A stretch of 33,561 nucleotides of DNA, taken from positions 1 through 33,561 of the forward strand of contig CABUDK010000008.1 in the NCBI GenBank assembly GCA_902490315.1, read 5' to 3'. The position numbers were made by a program, and so were the translations under genes. Origin of the DNA: an uncultured Porphyromonas sp. (lineage in GTDB: Bacteria > Bacteroidota > Bacteroidia > Bacteroidales > Porphyromonadaceae). Below the pieces are notes generated by a model. That model worked only from the letters and a program-made list of their open reading frames with translations, was not told the origin of the DNA and did not search any database. Shown one piece after another: positions 7,206 through 16,263 of this stretch; position 1 is the stretch's first letter; every line of letters begins with the position of its first letter.

Positions 7206-9671
7206 ATGAAAGAAGACAATTACGACTTTGTGGAGACCGAATTGCCCAACGTTGGCTCAGGGGGCATGGTTATTCCTCTGCCGAACGTTATAGATGAAGA
7301 TGAGATACTTGACGATGAGCATGACGCTCTTAAGGTACTCTTTCATAATACCTATCCCGTGCTACCAGTCTTCAACGCTGTCATCTTTCCCTGTGTCTTG
7401 CAGGCAGTCATGCTGACTGAGGACAAGCAGATAGACGCCGTGAGCAATGCCATGTCCAAGGGACAATATATCGTTGCCACGACTTACATCGGATCAGACC
7501 CCGACACGCCCATCACACCAGGCTCTCTCGCCAAAGAGGGGGTCCTCTGTATCGTCGAGGATATGATCCACCCCTCGCCAGACAATGTCGTAGCGATCAT
7601 ACGAGGCATCATACGTGTCCACACAAGCAACTATACGCAGACGAATCCCTACCTGCGCTGCCGGGTTGAGTCTCCACTCGCATTACCTCGTTCGGAAAGG
7701 GATCTGACGAAAGACACGGAGCTTTTTGTTGCGTTCAATAAGCTTCGCTACGAGCTTGTCGAGCTTGTCAAGATACGACACATGGAGGGCGCTGAGGACT
7801 TTGTCGAGGCACTCAATGCTCAGAACAATCTCCCCTTCCTGATTAACTTTACCCCTGCTTATCTCTCTCTAACTCCTAGGGCTAAGCTGGAGCTCCTCAA
7901 GATCTCAGGCACGAAGCATCTCGTTATGGAGCTGATCTCCTATGTGCGCCAGACGAGCGAGCTCGTACAGATCAATGAGAAAATCGTGAAGCAGACTCAG
8001 TCGGACATGGACGAGATGCAGCGCAAGCACTTTCTAGAGCAGCAGATACGTACCATCCGCGAGGAGCTGGGCGAGGGAGACTTTGCCGACCAAACAATCG
8101 CAGAGCTACGTGAGGCTGCTACGAAGAAGCAGTGGAGCGAAGCTGTGCAGAAGACCTTCGACCGTGAGCTAGGCAACCTAGAGCGCATCCCGACACAAGC
8201 GCCCGAGTACTCTATACAGCTGCAGTATCTGCGCCTGATGCTTGACCTGCCGTGGCAGGAGTATAGTCAGGATCAGTTTGACCTCAAGCATGCTGAGGAG
8301 ATACTGAACCGAGATCACTTCGGTCTAGAGCGCGTCAAGGAGCGTATCCTAGAGCATCTAGCAGTCATCAAGCTCAAGAACGATCTCAAGTCCCCAATAC
8401 TCTGTCTCTATGGTCCTCCAGGTGTGGGTAAGACTTCGCTGGGCAAGAGCATCGCCGAGAGCCTCGGACGTAAGTATGTACGTATCTCCCTCGGAGGTCT
8501 GCACGACGAGGCGGAGATACGTGGACACCGACGCACCTACATTGGAGCCATGTGCGGACGTATCATAGACAGCATCAAGAAGGCGGGCACGAGCAATCCG
8601 GTCTTCGTACTAGATGAGATAGACAAGATTTCGTCAGACTACAAGGGCGACCCCGCAGCAGCACTCCTAGAGGTGCTAGACCCGGAGCAGAATGTGGCCT
8701 TCCACGACAACTATCTAGACATAGACTATGACCTGAGCAAGGTGCTCTTCATAGCTACTGCCAATACGCTCAGCACCATTTCTCGTCCACTCCTAGACCG
8801 TATGGAGCTGATACAGGTATCGGGCTATCTGCTGGAGGAAAAGGTCGAGATAGCTCATCGTCATCTAGTGCCCAAGGAGCTGGAGGCGCACGGACTAACC
8901 AACGACCAGTTTACTATAGACACCGATGCCCTGACCTATCTCATCGAGGGCTACACCCGAGAGAGTGGCGTGAGGTCGCTACAGAAGAACCTAGCAGCAC
9001 TCATGCGCAAGCAGGCTAAGCGTGTCGCCATGGAGCAAGAGTACAGCGTACAGATCACTCCTGAGATCATACAGCAAGACCTACGCACACCACCCTACAC
9101 ACGAGACATCTGGCAAGACTTTGGCATGCCAGGCATCGTCACAGGTCTAGCGTGGACGGAGGTGGGCGGTGAGATACTATTCATCGAGAGCTCCACACAT
9201 CGTGGTAAGGAGGGCAAGGTGACCCTCACGGGCAACCTAGGAGATGTGATGAAGGAGAGTGCCGTCATAGCTCTAGACTATATCAAGGCACACTGCGAGG
9301 AGCTGGAGATACCTGAAAGCACCTTTGACAAGCTGGAGATACACCTACACGTCCCCGAGGGAGCTATCCCAAAGGATGGCCCGAGTGCAGGTATCACGAT
9401 GGCGACTTCGCTCGTCTCAACCTTGACCCGACGCACGGTGAAGCCTCGCATCGCTATGAGTGGCGAGATAACGCTCACAGGGCGTGTGCTCCCCGTGGGA
9501 GGCATCAAGGAGAAGATCTTAGCAGCCAAGCGGGCTGGCGTCAAGACGCTCATCCTGAGCAAAGAGAATGAGAAAGACATCTTAGACATCAAGCCTATAT
9601 ACATTGAGGGCTTGACTTTCTCCTATGTAGAGACAATCAAGGAGGTGCTGGACTTAGCGCTCAACGATTAG
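7206..9671 (+). CDS. lon: ATP-dependent protease Lon
   Basis: This 821-residue protein is the homo-oligomeric cytosolic AAA+ protease that degrades misfolded and selected regulatory proteins. It has an N-terminal LON substrate-binding domain (about residues 45-245, starting YPVLPVFNAVIFPCV), a coiled region, and an AAA+ module with Walker A GPPGVGKTS (about 400-408) and Walker B VFVLDEIDK. The C-terminal serine-lysine peptidase domain has its Ser in PKDGPSAGITM (about 727) and its Lys in GGIKEKILAAKRAG (about 769). The acidic N-terminal extension of about 40 residues is usual for Bacteroidota Lon. A -7 box lies just upstream, right after element A. The DUF1599 gene follows after 28 bp. Confidence 0.97.
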   Translation: MKEDNYDFVETELPNVGSGGMVIPLPNVIDEDEILDDEHDALKVLFHNTYPVLPVFNAVIFPCVLQAVMLTEDKQIDAVSNAMSKGQYIVATTYIGSDPDTPITPGSLAKEGVLCIVEDMIHPSPDNVVAIIRGIIRVHTSNYTQTNPYLRCRVESPLALPRSERDLTKDTELFVAFNKLRYELVELVKIRHMEGAEDFVEALNAQNNLPFLINFTPAYLSLTPRAKLELLKISGTKHLVMELISYVRQTSELVQINEKIVKQTQSDMDEMQRKHFLEQQIRTIREELGEGDFADQTIAELREAATKKQWSEAVQKTFDRELGNLERIPTQAPEYSIQLQYLRLMLDLPWQEYSQDQFDLKHAEEILNRDHFGLERVKERILEHLAVIKLKNDLKSPILCLYGPPGVGKTSLGKSIAESLGRKYVRISLGGLHDEAEIRGHRRTYIGAMCGRIIDSIKKAGTSNPVFVLDEIDKISSDYKGDPAAALLEVLDPEQNVAFHDNYLDIDYDLSKVLFIATANTLSTISRPLLDRMELIQVSGYLLEEKVEIAHRHLVPKELEAHGLTNDQFTIDTDALTYLIEGYTRESGVRSLQKNLAALMRKQAKRVAMEQEYSVQITPEIIQQDLRTPPYTRDIWQDFGMPGIVTGLAWTEVGGEILFIESSTHRGKEGKVTLTGNLGDVMKESAVIALDYIKAHCEELEIPESTFDKLEIHLHVPEGAIPKDGPSAGITMATSLVSTLTRRTVKPRIAMSGEITLTGRVLPVGGIKEKILAAKRAGVKTLILSKENEKDILDIKPIYIEGLTFSYVETIKEVLDLALND

Positions 9672-9699
9672 CACCCTGCACCCTAAAGCTTTAGAGTCT

Positions 9700-10236
9700 A
9701 TGAATACAGAGCAGCAGTATCATAAGATAGTCGCAGAGTGTAGGACGCTTTTTGCCCAAAAGCTACACGACTATGGAGCTTCGTGGCGCATACTACGTCC
9801 CTCATCACTCACAGATCAAATAATGATCAAGGCGCTACGCATACGCTCCCTCGAGATCAAGGCGGAGCAGCGTGTCGATGAGGACGTGGACAACGAGTAT
9901 ATCGGCATCGTCAACTATGGCATCATCGGTCTCATACAGCTAGAACGCACCCCGAGCGACAAGCCCGACCTATCTTCCGAAGAGGCACTTGAGCTGTATG
10001 ATCAGCTCATCGAGGAGACTTACCAGCTGATGGTCGACAAGAACCATGACTACGATGAGGCCTGGCGCAAGATGCGCATTAGTTCGATCACTGACATCAT
10101 ACTGACGAAGATCTTTCGCACCAAGGAGATCGAAGATCTCGCTGGTAAGACCCTTGTGAGCGAAGGCATAGCGGCTAACTATCAGGATATGATAAACTAC
10201 GCTATCTTTGCACTGATCAAGTTACGCTTTGACTAG
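9700..10236 (+). CDS. DUF1599-family protein with internal duplication
   Basis: This 178-residue cytoplasmic protein has two homologous halves. HDYGASWRILRPSSLTDQIM (about residues 22-41) corresponds to HDYDEAWRKMRISSITDIIL (about 112-131), and each is followed by a K..R..EI segment and a conserved NY...I.. helix. This fits the DUF1599 family, which I recall being linked by name to nucleotide modification, but no biochemical role is established to my knowledge. It sits between lon and the DoxX-like gene with gaps of 28 and 31 bp, so it is probably co-transcribed. Confidence 0.8.
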   Translation: MNTEQQYHKIVAECRTLFAQKLHDYGASWRILRPSSLTDQIMIKALRIRSLEIKAEQRVDEDVDNEYIGIVNYGIIGLIQLERTPSDKPDLSSEEALELYDQLIEETYQLMVDKNHDYDEAWRKMRISSITDIILTKIFRTKEIEDLAGKTLVSEGIAANYQDMINYAIFALIKLRFD

Positions 10237-10267
10237 GCATAGCAAACTTTCATTTATAGATAATCCT

Positions 10268-11569
10268 ATGAGCCGTCAACGAGTCCAATATATCCTCTCC
10301 GAACTCTCTCGCATCATACTAGTGGCTCTGCTACTCTTCTCAGGCTTTGTCAAGGGAGTAGACCCTATGGGAGGTGCTATCAAGATTGAGGAGTACCTCA
10401 GAGTGATGGAGCTGGGGAGTTTGAGCGTTATGGCACCAGCATTTTCAGTCGCACTCTGCTCCTTTGAATTTCTCCTCGGTGGTCTCCTCTTAATGGGACT
10501 GTGGAGGAAGATTACAGCATGGGCTACCACCATCTTTATGGGTGTAATGACGCTCTTGACACTCTATCTAGCCCTCTTTAACCCTATTAGCGATTGTGGC
10601 TGCTTTGGAGATGCACTCAAGCTCACCAATTGGCAGACCTTTGGCAAGAACGTCTTCTTCATGGCGATCACGATAGTTTACCTCCTGACCTATCGCAGGG
10701 TGAGTCATCCTTTGCGAGGCACAACGGGCTTTGTGGCAGCTACCATACTACTCTTAGGCTGGGGTATTTTCGTCGGTGGTAACCTAAGGCATCTACCACT
10801 TATAGACTTTCGTCCTTACAAGATCGGAGCTTCGCTGCGAGAGTTGACGATGATCCCTGAAAACGCTCCTCAAGAGGAGATCGAGTACCTTTTTATCTAT
10901 GAGAAGAATGGGCTGCGGGAGACATTCAACATGGAGGATCTCCCCGACTCCACATGGACTTACATTGACCGCCAAGAACGAGTCATCAAGGAGGGTTACA
11001 AGCCTCCCGTCATGGACTTTGCGATCTATGCGGGGGGAAGCTCACAGCAAGCGACAGAGCGAGAGGTAACCCAGACGATGCTACTCAATGAGAGTCCGCA
11101 GATATGGGTTATAACGCCAAATTGGGAGACAACTCCCGTACAGATAGGGCGCAAGCTCAATGCGCTCTACGACTGGGCCGAGTCTGTCGGCATTGCTATG
11201 TACGGGATCTCTGGCAGTACGCCCGAAGAGCGTGGACGCTGGCGCAATAAGACGGCCGCTGCTTATCCACTTTACTTTTGCGACGGTACAACCATCAAGA
11301 CCATGGCACGGGCTCAGCCCTCTGTTATGCTTATCTCTGACGGAGTCATCCTAGACAAGAGAGCCGTTAGAGACCTTCCTGAAAAGTATACCGACAAGGA
11401 TTACGAAAAGCTCTCCTCTTTACTACGACAAGCACCTCACGCAGGACTACACCTAGAGCGCTGGGGACTCCTCGTCGCCTGGATCATATTTTGCCTTGTT
11501 ATGCTGATCCAAAGCATCCAGTGGGAGGATAAGGCTAAATACTCCGAGTATCAAATCAAGACTAAATAA
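10268..11569 (+). CDS. DoxX/MauE-like membrane protein with thioredoxin-like domain (BT_3928-type)
   Basis: This protein of about 433 residues has an N-terminal four-helix membrane unit (about residues 10-150) of DoxX/MauE type, including the Cys pair in NPISDCGCFGDALKLT. A further membrane helix lies near 165-185. An extracytoplasmic region follows that includes a thioredoxin-like stretch (PQIWVITPNWETTPVQIGRKL to PSVMLISDGVIL) without a CxxC motif, and there is a C-terminal membrane helix (WGLLVAWIIFCLVMLIQSI). It resembles the Bacteroidota family named after BT_3928, commonly next to tpiA. A redox or membrane-protein role is plausible but unproven. The frame is open from a TTG at 10229, but the ATG at 10268 gives the better start and avoids overlap with DUF1599. 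Confidence 0.8.
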   Translation: MSRQRVQYILSELSRIILVALLLFSGFVKGVDPMGGAIKIEEYLRVMELGSLSVMAPAFSVALCSFEFLLGGLLLMGLWRKITAWATTIFMGVMTLLTLYLALFNPISDCGCFGDALKLTNWQTFGKNVFFMAITIVYLLTYRRVSHPLRGTTGFVAATILLLGWGIFVGGNLRHLPLIDFRPYKIGASLRELTMIPENAPQEEIEYLFIYEKNGLRETFNMEDLPDSTWTYIDRQERVIKEGYKPPVMDFAIYAGGSSQQATEREVTQTMLLNESPQIWVITPNWETTPVQIGRKLNALYDWAESVGIAMYGISGSTPEERGRWRNKTAAAYPLYFCDGTTIKTMARAQPSVMLISDGVILDKRAVRDLPEKYTDKDYEKLSSLLRQAPHAGLHLERWGLLVAWIIFCLVMLIQSIQWEDKAKYSEYQIKTK

Positions 11570-11585
11570 TCAATACACATATATC

Positions 11586-12350
11586 ATGGACAAGAGAACA
11601 CTCATCGTAGCTGGAAACTGGAAGATGAACATGACCCTCGACGCAGGGCTCCAGCTCATCACAGATATCAAAGAGCAGGTGGCAAAGCTCAGCAATCCTT
11701 GTAAGGTAATTCTAGCTCCGCCCTACATTCATCTAGGAGCGATGAAGGGGCTACTCGCAGGAAGCAACATCGAGTATGCTGCACAGGACTGCTCAGCACA
11801 CGATGCTGGAGCTTACACTGGTGAGGTGTCAGCTGAGATGATACGCTCCTGTGGTTGCACCTACGTCATCATCGGACACAGCGAGCGTCGTGCTTATCAC
11901 AAGGAGAGTGCCGAGCTACTAGCTCAGAAGATCGATCAAGCTCTCGCTCATGGGATGAAGGTCATCTTCTGCGTTGGCGAGCAGCAAGCAGAGCGTGAAG
12001 GCAATCGCTACTTCGAAGTGGTCGATGAGCAACTACGTGGATCCCTCGGACATCTCTCGCACAAGCAGATGGAGCAAATAGTCATAGCTTACGAGCCTGT
12101 ATGGGCTATCGGCACTGGCCTGACGGCAACGCCTGAGCAAGCACAGGAGATGCACCAACATATTCGCCAGACGGTAGCATCGCTCTTTGATCAGAAGCTA
12201 GCAGATCTCACCACAATCCTCTACGGAGGCAGCTGTAAGGCTTCAAACGCTGAGTCGCTCTTCTCACAGCCCGACGTCGATGGCGGACTCATCGGAGGAG
12301 CTGCGCTCAAAGCCGATACCTTCTTACCTATTATCACAGCAAACAAATGA
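11586..12350 (+). CDS. tpiA: Triosephosphate isomerase
   Basis: This 254-residue enzyme interconverts dihydroxyacetone phosphate and glyceraldehyde 3-phosphate in glycolysis and gluconeogenesis. Catalytic residues are in place: Lys13 in GNWKMN, His98 in IIGHSERR, and Glu170 in AYEPVWAIGTG (loop 6). The phosphate-binding GGLIGGAAL segment is near the end. The length is standard. The gene follows the DoxX-like gene by 16 bp, and its stop overlaps the start of the SPOR gene by 4 bp (ATGA). Confidence 0.98.
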   Translation: MDKRTLIVAGNWKMNMTLDAGLQLITDIKEQVAKLSNPCKVILAPPYIHLGAMKGLLAGSNIEYAAQDCSAHDAGAYTGEVSAEMIRSCGCTYVIIGHSERRAYHKESAELLAQKIDQALAHGMKVIFCVGEQQAEREGNRYFEVVDEQLRGSLGHLSHKQMEQIVIAYEPVWAIGTGLTATPEQAQEMHQHIRQTVASLFDQKLADLTTILYGGSCKASNAESLFSQPDVDGGLIGGAALKADTFLPIITANK

Positions 12351-12817
12351 GGCTCTCATCGCCCATGAGGCATGCACTAGTCCTACTCTTGAGTGTGACC
12401 ATACTCTCTGGCTCGCTTGTGGCTCAGGAGCGCACTCAAGAGCAGGACATCTTTACCCATATAACCACGCAAAGCAGTGGGGGCCAAGTAACTATCACTC
12501 AGCCCAACTGGTTACGATCTGTCGTAGGCAAGACCTTCCATACCCCAAGTGGCATCATCACGGGGTATCGCATACAGGTCTATACGAGCAATATGCGTGG
12601 TGCTAAGCAGGAAGCCTATCGCTTAGCTAGCCAACTAAGAGGAGCAGCACCTGAACTCTCTTCTTACGTCACTTATAGCGCGCCATTTTGGCGTCTATCA
12701 CTAGGTGACTACGCTTCACGACATGAAGCTCAGCAACAACTCAACGCCCTGCGTGCATCCCATCCACGCTTAATGAGAGAAGCTTACATAGTGCGGGAGA
12801 AAATACGAGTGCGTTAA
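12347..12817 (+). CDS. Exported SPOR-domain protein
   Basis: This 156-residue protein has an N-terminal signal sequence (MRHALVLLLSVTILSGSLVAQ, starting at residue 7). A C-terminal SPOR domain follows (about 74-155): GYRIQVYTSNMRGAKQEAYRL, then FWRLSLGDYASRHEAQQQL. SPOR domains bind peptidoglycan stripped of its stem peptides at division sites, so a cell-envelope role is likely. The first ATG at 12347 overlaps tpiA by 4 bp. An internal ATG at 12365 would give a cleaner signal peptide and could be the true start. Confidence 0.85.
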   Translation: MRLSSPMRHALVLLLSVTILSGSLVAQERTQEQDIFTHITTQSSGGQVTITQPNWLRSVVGKTFHTPSGIITGYRIQVYTSNMRGAKQEAYRLASQLRGAAPELSSYVTYSAPFWRLSLGDYASRHEAQQQLNALRASHPRLMREAYIVREKIRVR

Positions 12818-12884
12818 GATTTACCCATAACCATTTCCATAGACTTATCAATCAATCCCTTTTTCTGAAAACCATCTTACATAC

Positions 12885-13508
12885 ATGGAAGAGCCCCAGC
12901 AGATACTACATACCAATCAAAACTACGAGGTCAACGACTTTCTACCCGAGACACAGCTAGAGCGGATGAAAGATCACGTCAAGGAACTCCTTTTAGAGCT
13001 AGGCGAAGACCCAACTCGTGAAGGACTACTCAAGACTCCCGAGCGAGTCTCCAAGGCACTCCACTTCCTCACAAAAGGCTATCAGGAAGATCCCTTAGCG
13101 ATCCTACGCGCTGCCACATTTAGAGAGGATTATCAGCAGATGGTCATCGTACGGGATATAGACTTTTACTCCCTCTGCGAGCATCACATGCTACCTTTCT
13201 TTGGTAAGGTGCATGTAGGCTACATCCCCAACAAGTATATCACGGGACTGAGCAAGATACCTCGCATCGTCGAGGTCTTCGCCCGTCGCCTACAGGTGCA
13301 GGAGCGACTGACTACACAGATCAAAGACTGCATCCAGCAGGCACTTTCACCACTAGGCGTCATCGTCGTCATCGAGGCTCAGCACATGTGTATGCAGATG
13401 CGTGGCGTACAGAAGCAAAACTCGCTCACCACGACGAGCGACTTCACGGGAGCTTTCAAAGAGTCGAAGACTCGCGAGGAGTTTTTCAACCTAGTGCGTA
13501 GAGGTTAG
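12885..13508 (+). CDS. folE: GTP cyclohydrolase I
   Basis: This 207-residue enzyme converts GTP to 7,8-dihydroneopterin triphosphate, the first step of folate synthesis, in the cytoplasm. Zinc ligands and the signature are visible: Cys98 and His101 in SLCEHHMLPFFGKVHVGYIP, and Cys169 in EAQHMCMQMRGV. The C-terminal SDFTGAFKESKTREEF is typical of FolE (type IA). It is 67 bp after the SPOR gene. I see no clear -7 box in that gap, so it is probably read through from upstream. Confidence 0.97.
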   Translation: MEEPQQILHTNQNYEVNDFLPETQLERMKDHVKELLLELGEDPTREGLLKTPERVSKALHFLTKGYQEDPLAILRAATFREDYQQMVIVRDIDFYSLCEHHMLPFFGKVHVGYIPNKYITGLSKIPRIVEVFARRLQVQERLTTQIKDCIQQALSPLGVIVVIEAQHMCMQMRGVQKQNSLTTTSDFTGAFKESKTREEFFNLVRRG

Positions 13509-13550
13509 CTTGGCATAGTCATTTAGTTCACACAGCACGACATTCTCTTT

Positions 13551-14096
13551 ATGATACATCACTATCACGTAAGCTCCGAGGCTGAGGAGACCTTCTCTCT
13601 AGACTTTGAGATACAGGCTGATGCTACCTTTGCACAGCTTATGGATCTGCTGATCGATACTCTAGACTTCGATCCTGCATCGATTGGTATGTTTTACCTT
13701 TGCGATGATCGCTGGCAGAATATAGGACAGGTAGCCTCCAGTGACTTCTTTGAGACTGACGCAGGCAATCAATATAATATAGAGAGCTCTCGTTTAGAGG
13801 ATCTACTTGACGAGACTGGAGCTCGAGTGCGTTATCTTTATGACCTCTTTGAGGATCGCTATCTACGCCTTCAGCTGGTCAAGATACATAGTGGCTCTCT
13901 GTCTACTCCTCAGATCATCTCTCTAGAAGGCAAGAAACCACGACAGACTGACCCAGACGAATTTGTCGGAGGTTTGGGCGGTGACGCACTCTCTGTCGAT
14001 ACTCCCTTAGGAATGATGGACGAAGCCTTCGATGAGGAGCTCTTTAATGCGGACGAGCTCTCCAGCGATGGCTTTAGCATCGTAGATGAAGAGTAA
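13551..14096 (+). CDS. pRiA4b ORF-3-like (IS1096 TnpR-passenger-like) protein
   Basis: This strongly acidic 181-residue protein resembles the family named after plasmid pRiA4b ORF-3 and the IS1096 passenger gene. It opens with a strand-rich FSLDFEIQADATFAQLMDLLIDTLDFD, then MFYLCDDRW, and YLYDLFEDRYLRLQLVKI in the middle, followed by an acidic, low-complexity tail (about 140-181). The family name refers to mobile elements, but the protein is common as a single chromosomal gene in Bacteroidota and nothing around it here suggests mobility. The function is unknown. It lies 42 bp after folE and 18 bp before miaA. Confidence 0.7.
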   Translation: MIHHYHVSSEAEETFSLDFEIQADATFAQLMDLLIDTLDFDPASIGMFYLCDDRWQNIGQVASSDFFETDAGNQYNIESSRLEDLLDETGARVRYLYDLFEDRYLRLQLVKIHSGSLSTPQIISLEGKKPRQTDPDEFVGGLGGDALSVDTPLGMMDEAFDEELFNADELSSDGFSIVDEE

Positions 14097-14114
14097 GACC
14101 TAGCGTCCTCTCCG

Positions 14115-15086
14115 ATGAGCTGCTGCACAGGCAAACTAAAGGAGGTCTCCCCTACACTGATCGTGCTCACAGGAGCTACAGGTGTAGGGAAGACCTCCTT
14201 TGCTATAGCACTGGCGCGCCATCTAGGCTCCGACTCCAAGCCCCTACCTATCCTCTCGGCAGACTCTCGGCAGATATATCGTGGCATGCCGATCGGCACA
14301 GCCACCCCAACGGAAGAAGAGCGACGATTAGCTCCACATTACTTCGTAGCAACCCATGAGATCTCCGAGCTGTATAGTGCTGGACGATATGAGCTAGAGG
14401 TCATGGAGCTCCTAGGGCAACTCTTTCGGGAACAGCCCGTCGTCATCCTTTGCGGTGGGTCTATGCTTTACATCGACGCTATTTGTAGTGGCATAGACGA
14501 TATTCCCCCTGTTGATCCAGAGGTGCGAGCGCAGCTTCACGAGCGTTATCAAAGAGAGGGACTCGCAGGCATCCTTGCTGAGTTACAGCTCGTTGATCCG
14601 CTATACTATAATAAGGTAGATCATTGCAACCATCGTCGTGTGATGCATGCGCTAGAAGTGTACCTCAGCAGCGGGGCTCCACTCTCTTCTTACCACTCAG
14701 GCGAAGACGCCGAGCGTCCCTTCCGTCTGCTCACCTATGCCCTGACACGTCCCCGGGAGGAACTGTATCAGCGGATTAACCAGCGCGTGGAGATGATGAT
14801 CGAGGAGGGCTTGGTCGATGAGGCTAAGGGGCTCTACCCTCATCGTCAGCTCAATGCGCTCAATACGGTAGGATACAAAGAGCTCTTTGCACACTTCGAT
14901 GGACAGTACGATCTGACAGAGGCGGTACGTCTCATACAGCGCAACAGCCGTCACTTTGCCCGCAAGCAGCTCACCTGGCAGCGACGCCATCCTGAGTTCG
15001 CACCGCTCGACCTCTCCACACCTTGGGAGGCCCTTCTAGAGCGTATCCAGCAAGACTTACTCACCCAGCCACAGACCGATAGATGA
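14115..15086 (+). CDS. miaA: tRNA dimethylallyltransferase
   Basis: This 323-residue enzyme adds a dimethylallyl group to N6 of adenosine 37 in tRNAs that read UNN codons. The P-loop GATGVGKTS (about residues 20-28), the SADSRQIYRGMPIGTATP segment with the general-base Asp (about 50-68), LCGGSMLYIDAICSGID, and a C-terminal YKELFAHFDGQ...RNSRHFARKQLTWQR region are all typical. Its stop overlaps the radC start by 4 bp. The N-terminus is about 10 residues longer than the shortest family members. A GTG or TTG start closer to the P-loop cannot be excluded. Confidence 0.96.
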   Translation: MSCCTGKLKEVSPTLIVLTGATGVGKTSFAIALARHLGSDSKPLPILSADSRQIYRGMPIGTATPTEEERRLAPHYFVATHEISELYSAGRYELEVMELLGQLFREQPVVILCGGSMLYIDAICSGIDDIPPVDPEVRAQLHERYQREGLAGILAELQLVDPLYYNKVDHCNHRRVMHALEVYLSSGAPLSSYHSGEDAERPFRLLTYALTRPREELYQRINQRVEMMIEEGLVDEAKGLYPHRQLNALNTVGYKELFAHFDGQYDLTEAVRLIQRNSRHFARKQLTWQRRHPEFAPLDLSTPWEALLERIQQDLLTQPQTDR

Positions 15087-15886
15087 AAGCAGACAAACCC
15101 CTTCAGCCAGCCAAGCCATTGTCCCAAAGCTCTACCAAAAACACCATCAAACAGTGGAGTGAGGAGGACCGTCCTCGGGAGAAGCTCCTCAGACTTGGTG
15201 CTCGAAATCTCTCAGATGCTGAATTACTAGCGATCTTCATCAACTCTGGTACTGAACAGGACACAGCTCTAGACCTAGCTAAGAAGCTTATGACTGGTCT
15301 AGATAACGACCTTGGTCGGCTCCTAGAGATAGACCATGCATACCTAACTGGGAACATACCTGGAGAAAAGAGAAAGCGATTTGCAGGACTAGGCGATGCA
15401 CGCGCCTGCACTATACTCGCAGCCATCGAGCTGGGACGCAGACTACGTGACACCCCACCACCTCAGCGTACGCCGATCACCTGTAGCTTAGACGCTTACC
15501 GCGTTTTACGACGTCATCTCGAGGACTTAGATCATGAGGAGCTACGTTGCCTTTACCTAGATGCCTCGGGACGAGTCATCAAGAATGTCTTAGTATCCTC
15601 AGGAGGTGTCAGCCACGCCGTTGCCGATCTACGACTCATTTTGGCTCCCGCTATCACACTCTACGCCTCAGCTATCATCCTAGCGCACAACCACCCCACG
15701 GGTCACTTACAGCCCAGTGCCGAGGATATAGACCTCACCAAGCGAGTCAAGCAGGTAGCCTCCGTCTGCAACATACGTCTCAACGATCACATCATCCTCG
15801 GTCGTTACCACGCTTCTGTCACCTCTGACGGCGAGCGCTCCCACTACTTGAGCTTTGCGGATAGTGGTATGCTCGCATCGCTCTAG
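15083..15886 (+). CDS. radC: RadC/JAB-domain protein
   Basis: This 267-residue protein has the RadC architecture: an N-terminal UPF0758/helix-hairpin-helix region (KLLRLGARNLSDAELLAIFINSGT, and a GLGDARACTILAAIELGRR segment), then a JAB1/MPN metalloprotease-like domain. The zinc motif is complete (His202 and His204 in AHNHPTG, Asp215 in PSAEDIDLT). Despite the name, a role in recombination repair is not established for the family. The stop codon (15884-15886) lies inside the left flanking direct repeat of element B, so the insertion took place right at the end of this gene without truncating it. Confidence 0.94.
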   Translation: MKADKPLQPAKPLSQSSTKNTIKQWSEEDRPREKLLRLGARNLSDAELLAIFINSGTEQDTALDLAKKLMTGLDNDLGRLLEIDHAYLTGNIPGEKRKRFAGLGDARACTILAAIELGRRLRDTPPPQRTPITCSLDAYRVLRRHLEDLDHEELRCLYLDASGRVIKNVLVSSGGVSHAVADLRLILAPAITLYASAIILAHNHPTGHLQPSAEDIDLTKRVKQVASVCNIRLNDHIILGRYHASVTSDGERSHYLSFADSGMLASL

Positions 15887-15887
15887 C
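15877..15887 (+). repeat. Left flanking direct repeat of element B
   Basis: ATCGCTCTAGC is repeated exactly at 16264-16274. It includes the radC stop codon. Three extra C residues (15888-15890) separate it from the left terminal inverted repeat. Confidence 0.65.
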
Positions 15888-15890
15888 CCC

Positions 15891-16263
15891 CAGGGCTGAC
15901 GCATTATACGGGGTAGGTTTACCTACGCCTTAATGAAGGATCTCGGGAAATGGAGGAAATAGAACAATCCTCCGTGGAAGATCTAGGATTATCCAGTGAG
16001 CAAATGAAAAATTCTTCCGAAGTATGAGTTGATTCTTCGGAAGAATTTTTTCATTCCTCGGAAGAAAGAGAAATTTCTTCCGAAGAGTTGGTCGATTTCC
16101 TCCGAGCTATTTGGGATTTTGCTCCGAGGAATTGACCTCAATGGAGATATAGGAGTAGCAATAGTATAAGTCCATAGCGCTATGTAGCAAGACTTAATCC
16201 ATCTATTCCTCGGTTGGCGTCAGGAATAGCTCCTTGGATACAGGGTATAATGCGTCAGCCCTG
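15891..16263. mobile_element. MITE-like element B with internal minisatellite
   Basis: This non-coding element of 373 bp has perfect 19-bp terminal inverted repeats (CAGGGCTGACGCATTATAC at 15891-15909, inverted at 16245-16263) that are the same as those of element A. It is flanked by an 11-bp direct repeat. Inside are a small hairpin near the left end (GTAGG/CCTAC, about 15912-15925), a tandem array with a 21-22 bp period, and a hairpin near the right end (CTATTCCT at 16203-16210 with AGGAATAG at 16222-16229). No coding sequence is visible. Apart from the ends and the array motif, it shares little sequence with element A. Confidence 0.82.
16011..16130. repeat. Tandem array, period 21-22 bp
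   Basis: Cores such as ATTCTTCCGAAG (16011), ATTCTTCGGAAGAA (16032), ATTCCTCGGAAGAA (16053), TTCTTCCGAAGAG (16075), TTCCTCCGAG (16097) and TTGCTCCGAGGAA (16119) recur every 21-22 bp. Weaker copies may extend left to about 15950. The cores are near-palindromic and of the same type as in element A. Confidence 0.8.

Noticed and set aside
13551..14096. IS1096-related mobile gene
   Set aside because: The family name refers to an insertion sequence, but no transposase, inverted repeats or target duplication surround it, and it is packed within a housekeeping gene run.
16011..16130. CRISPR-like periodic repeats
   Set aside because: Units are degenerate, 21-22 bp long and adjacent without unique spacers, and no cas genes are present. 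It is a minisatellite.
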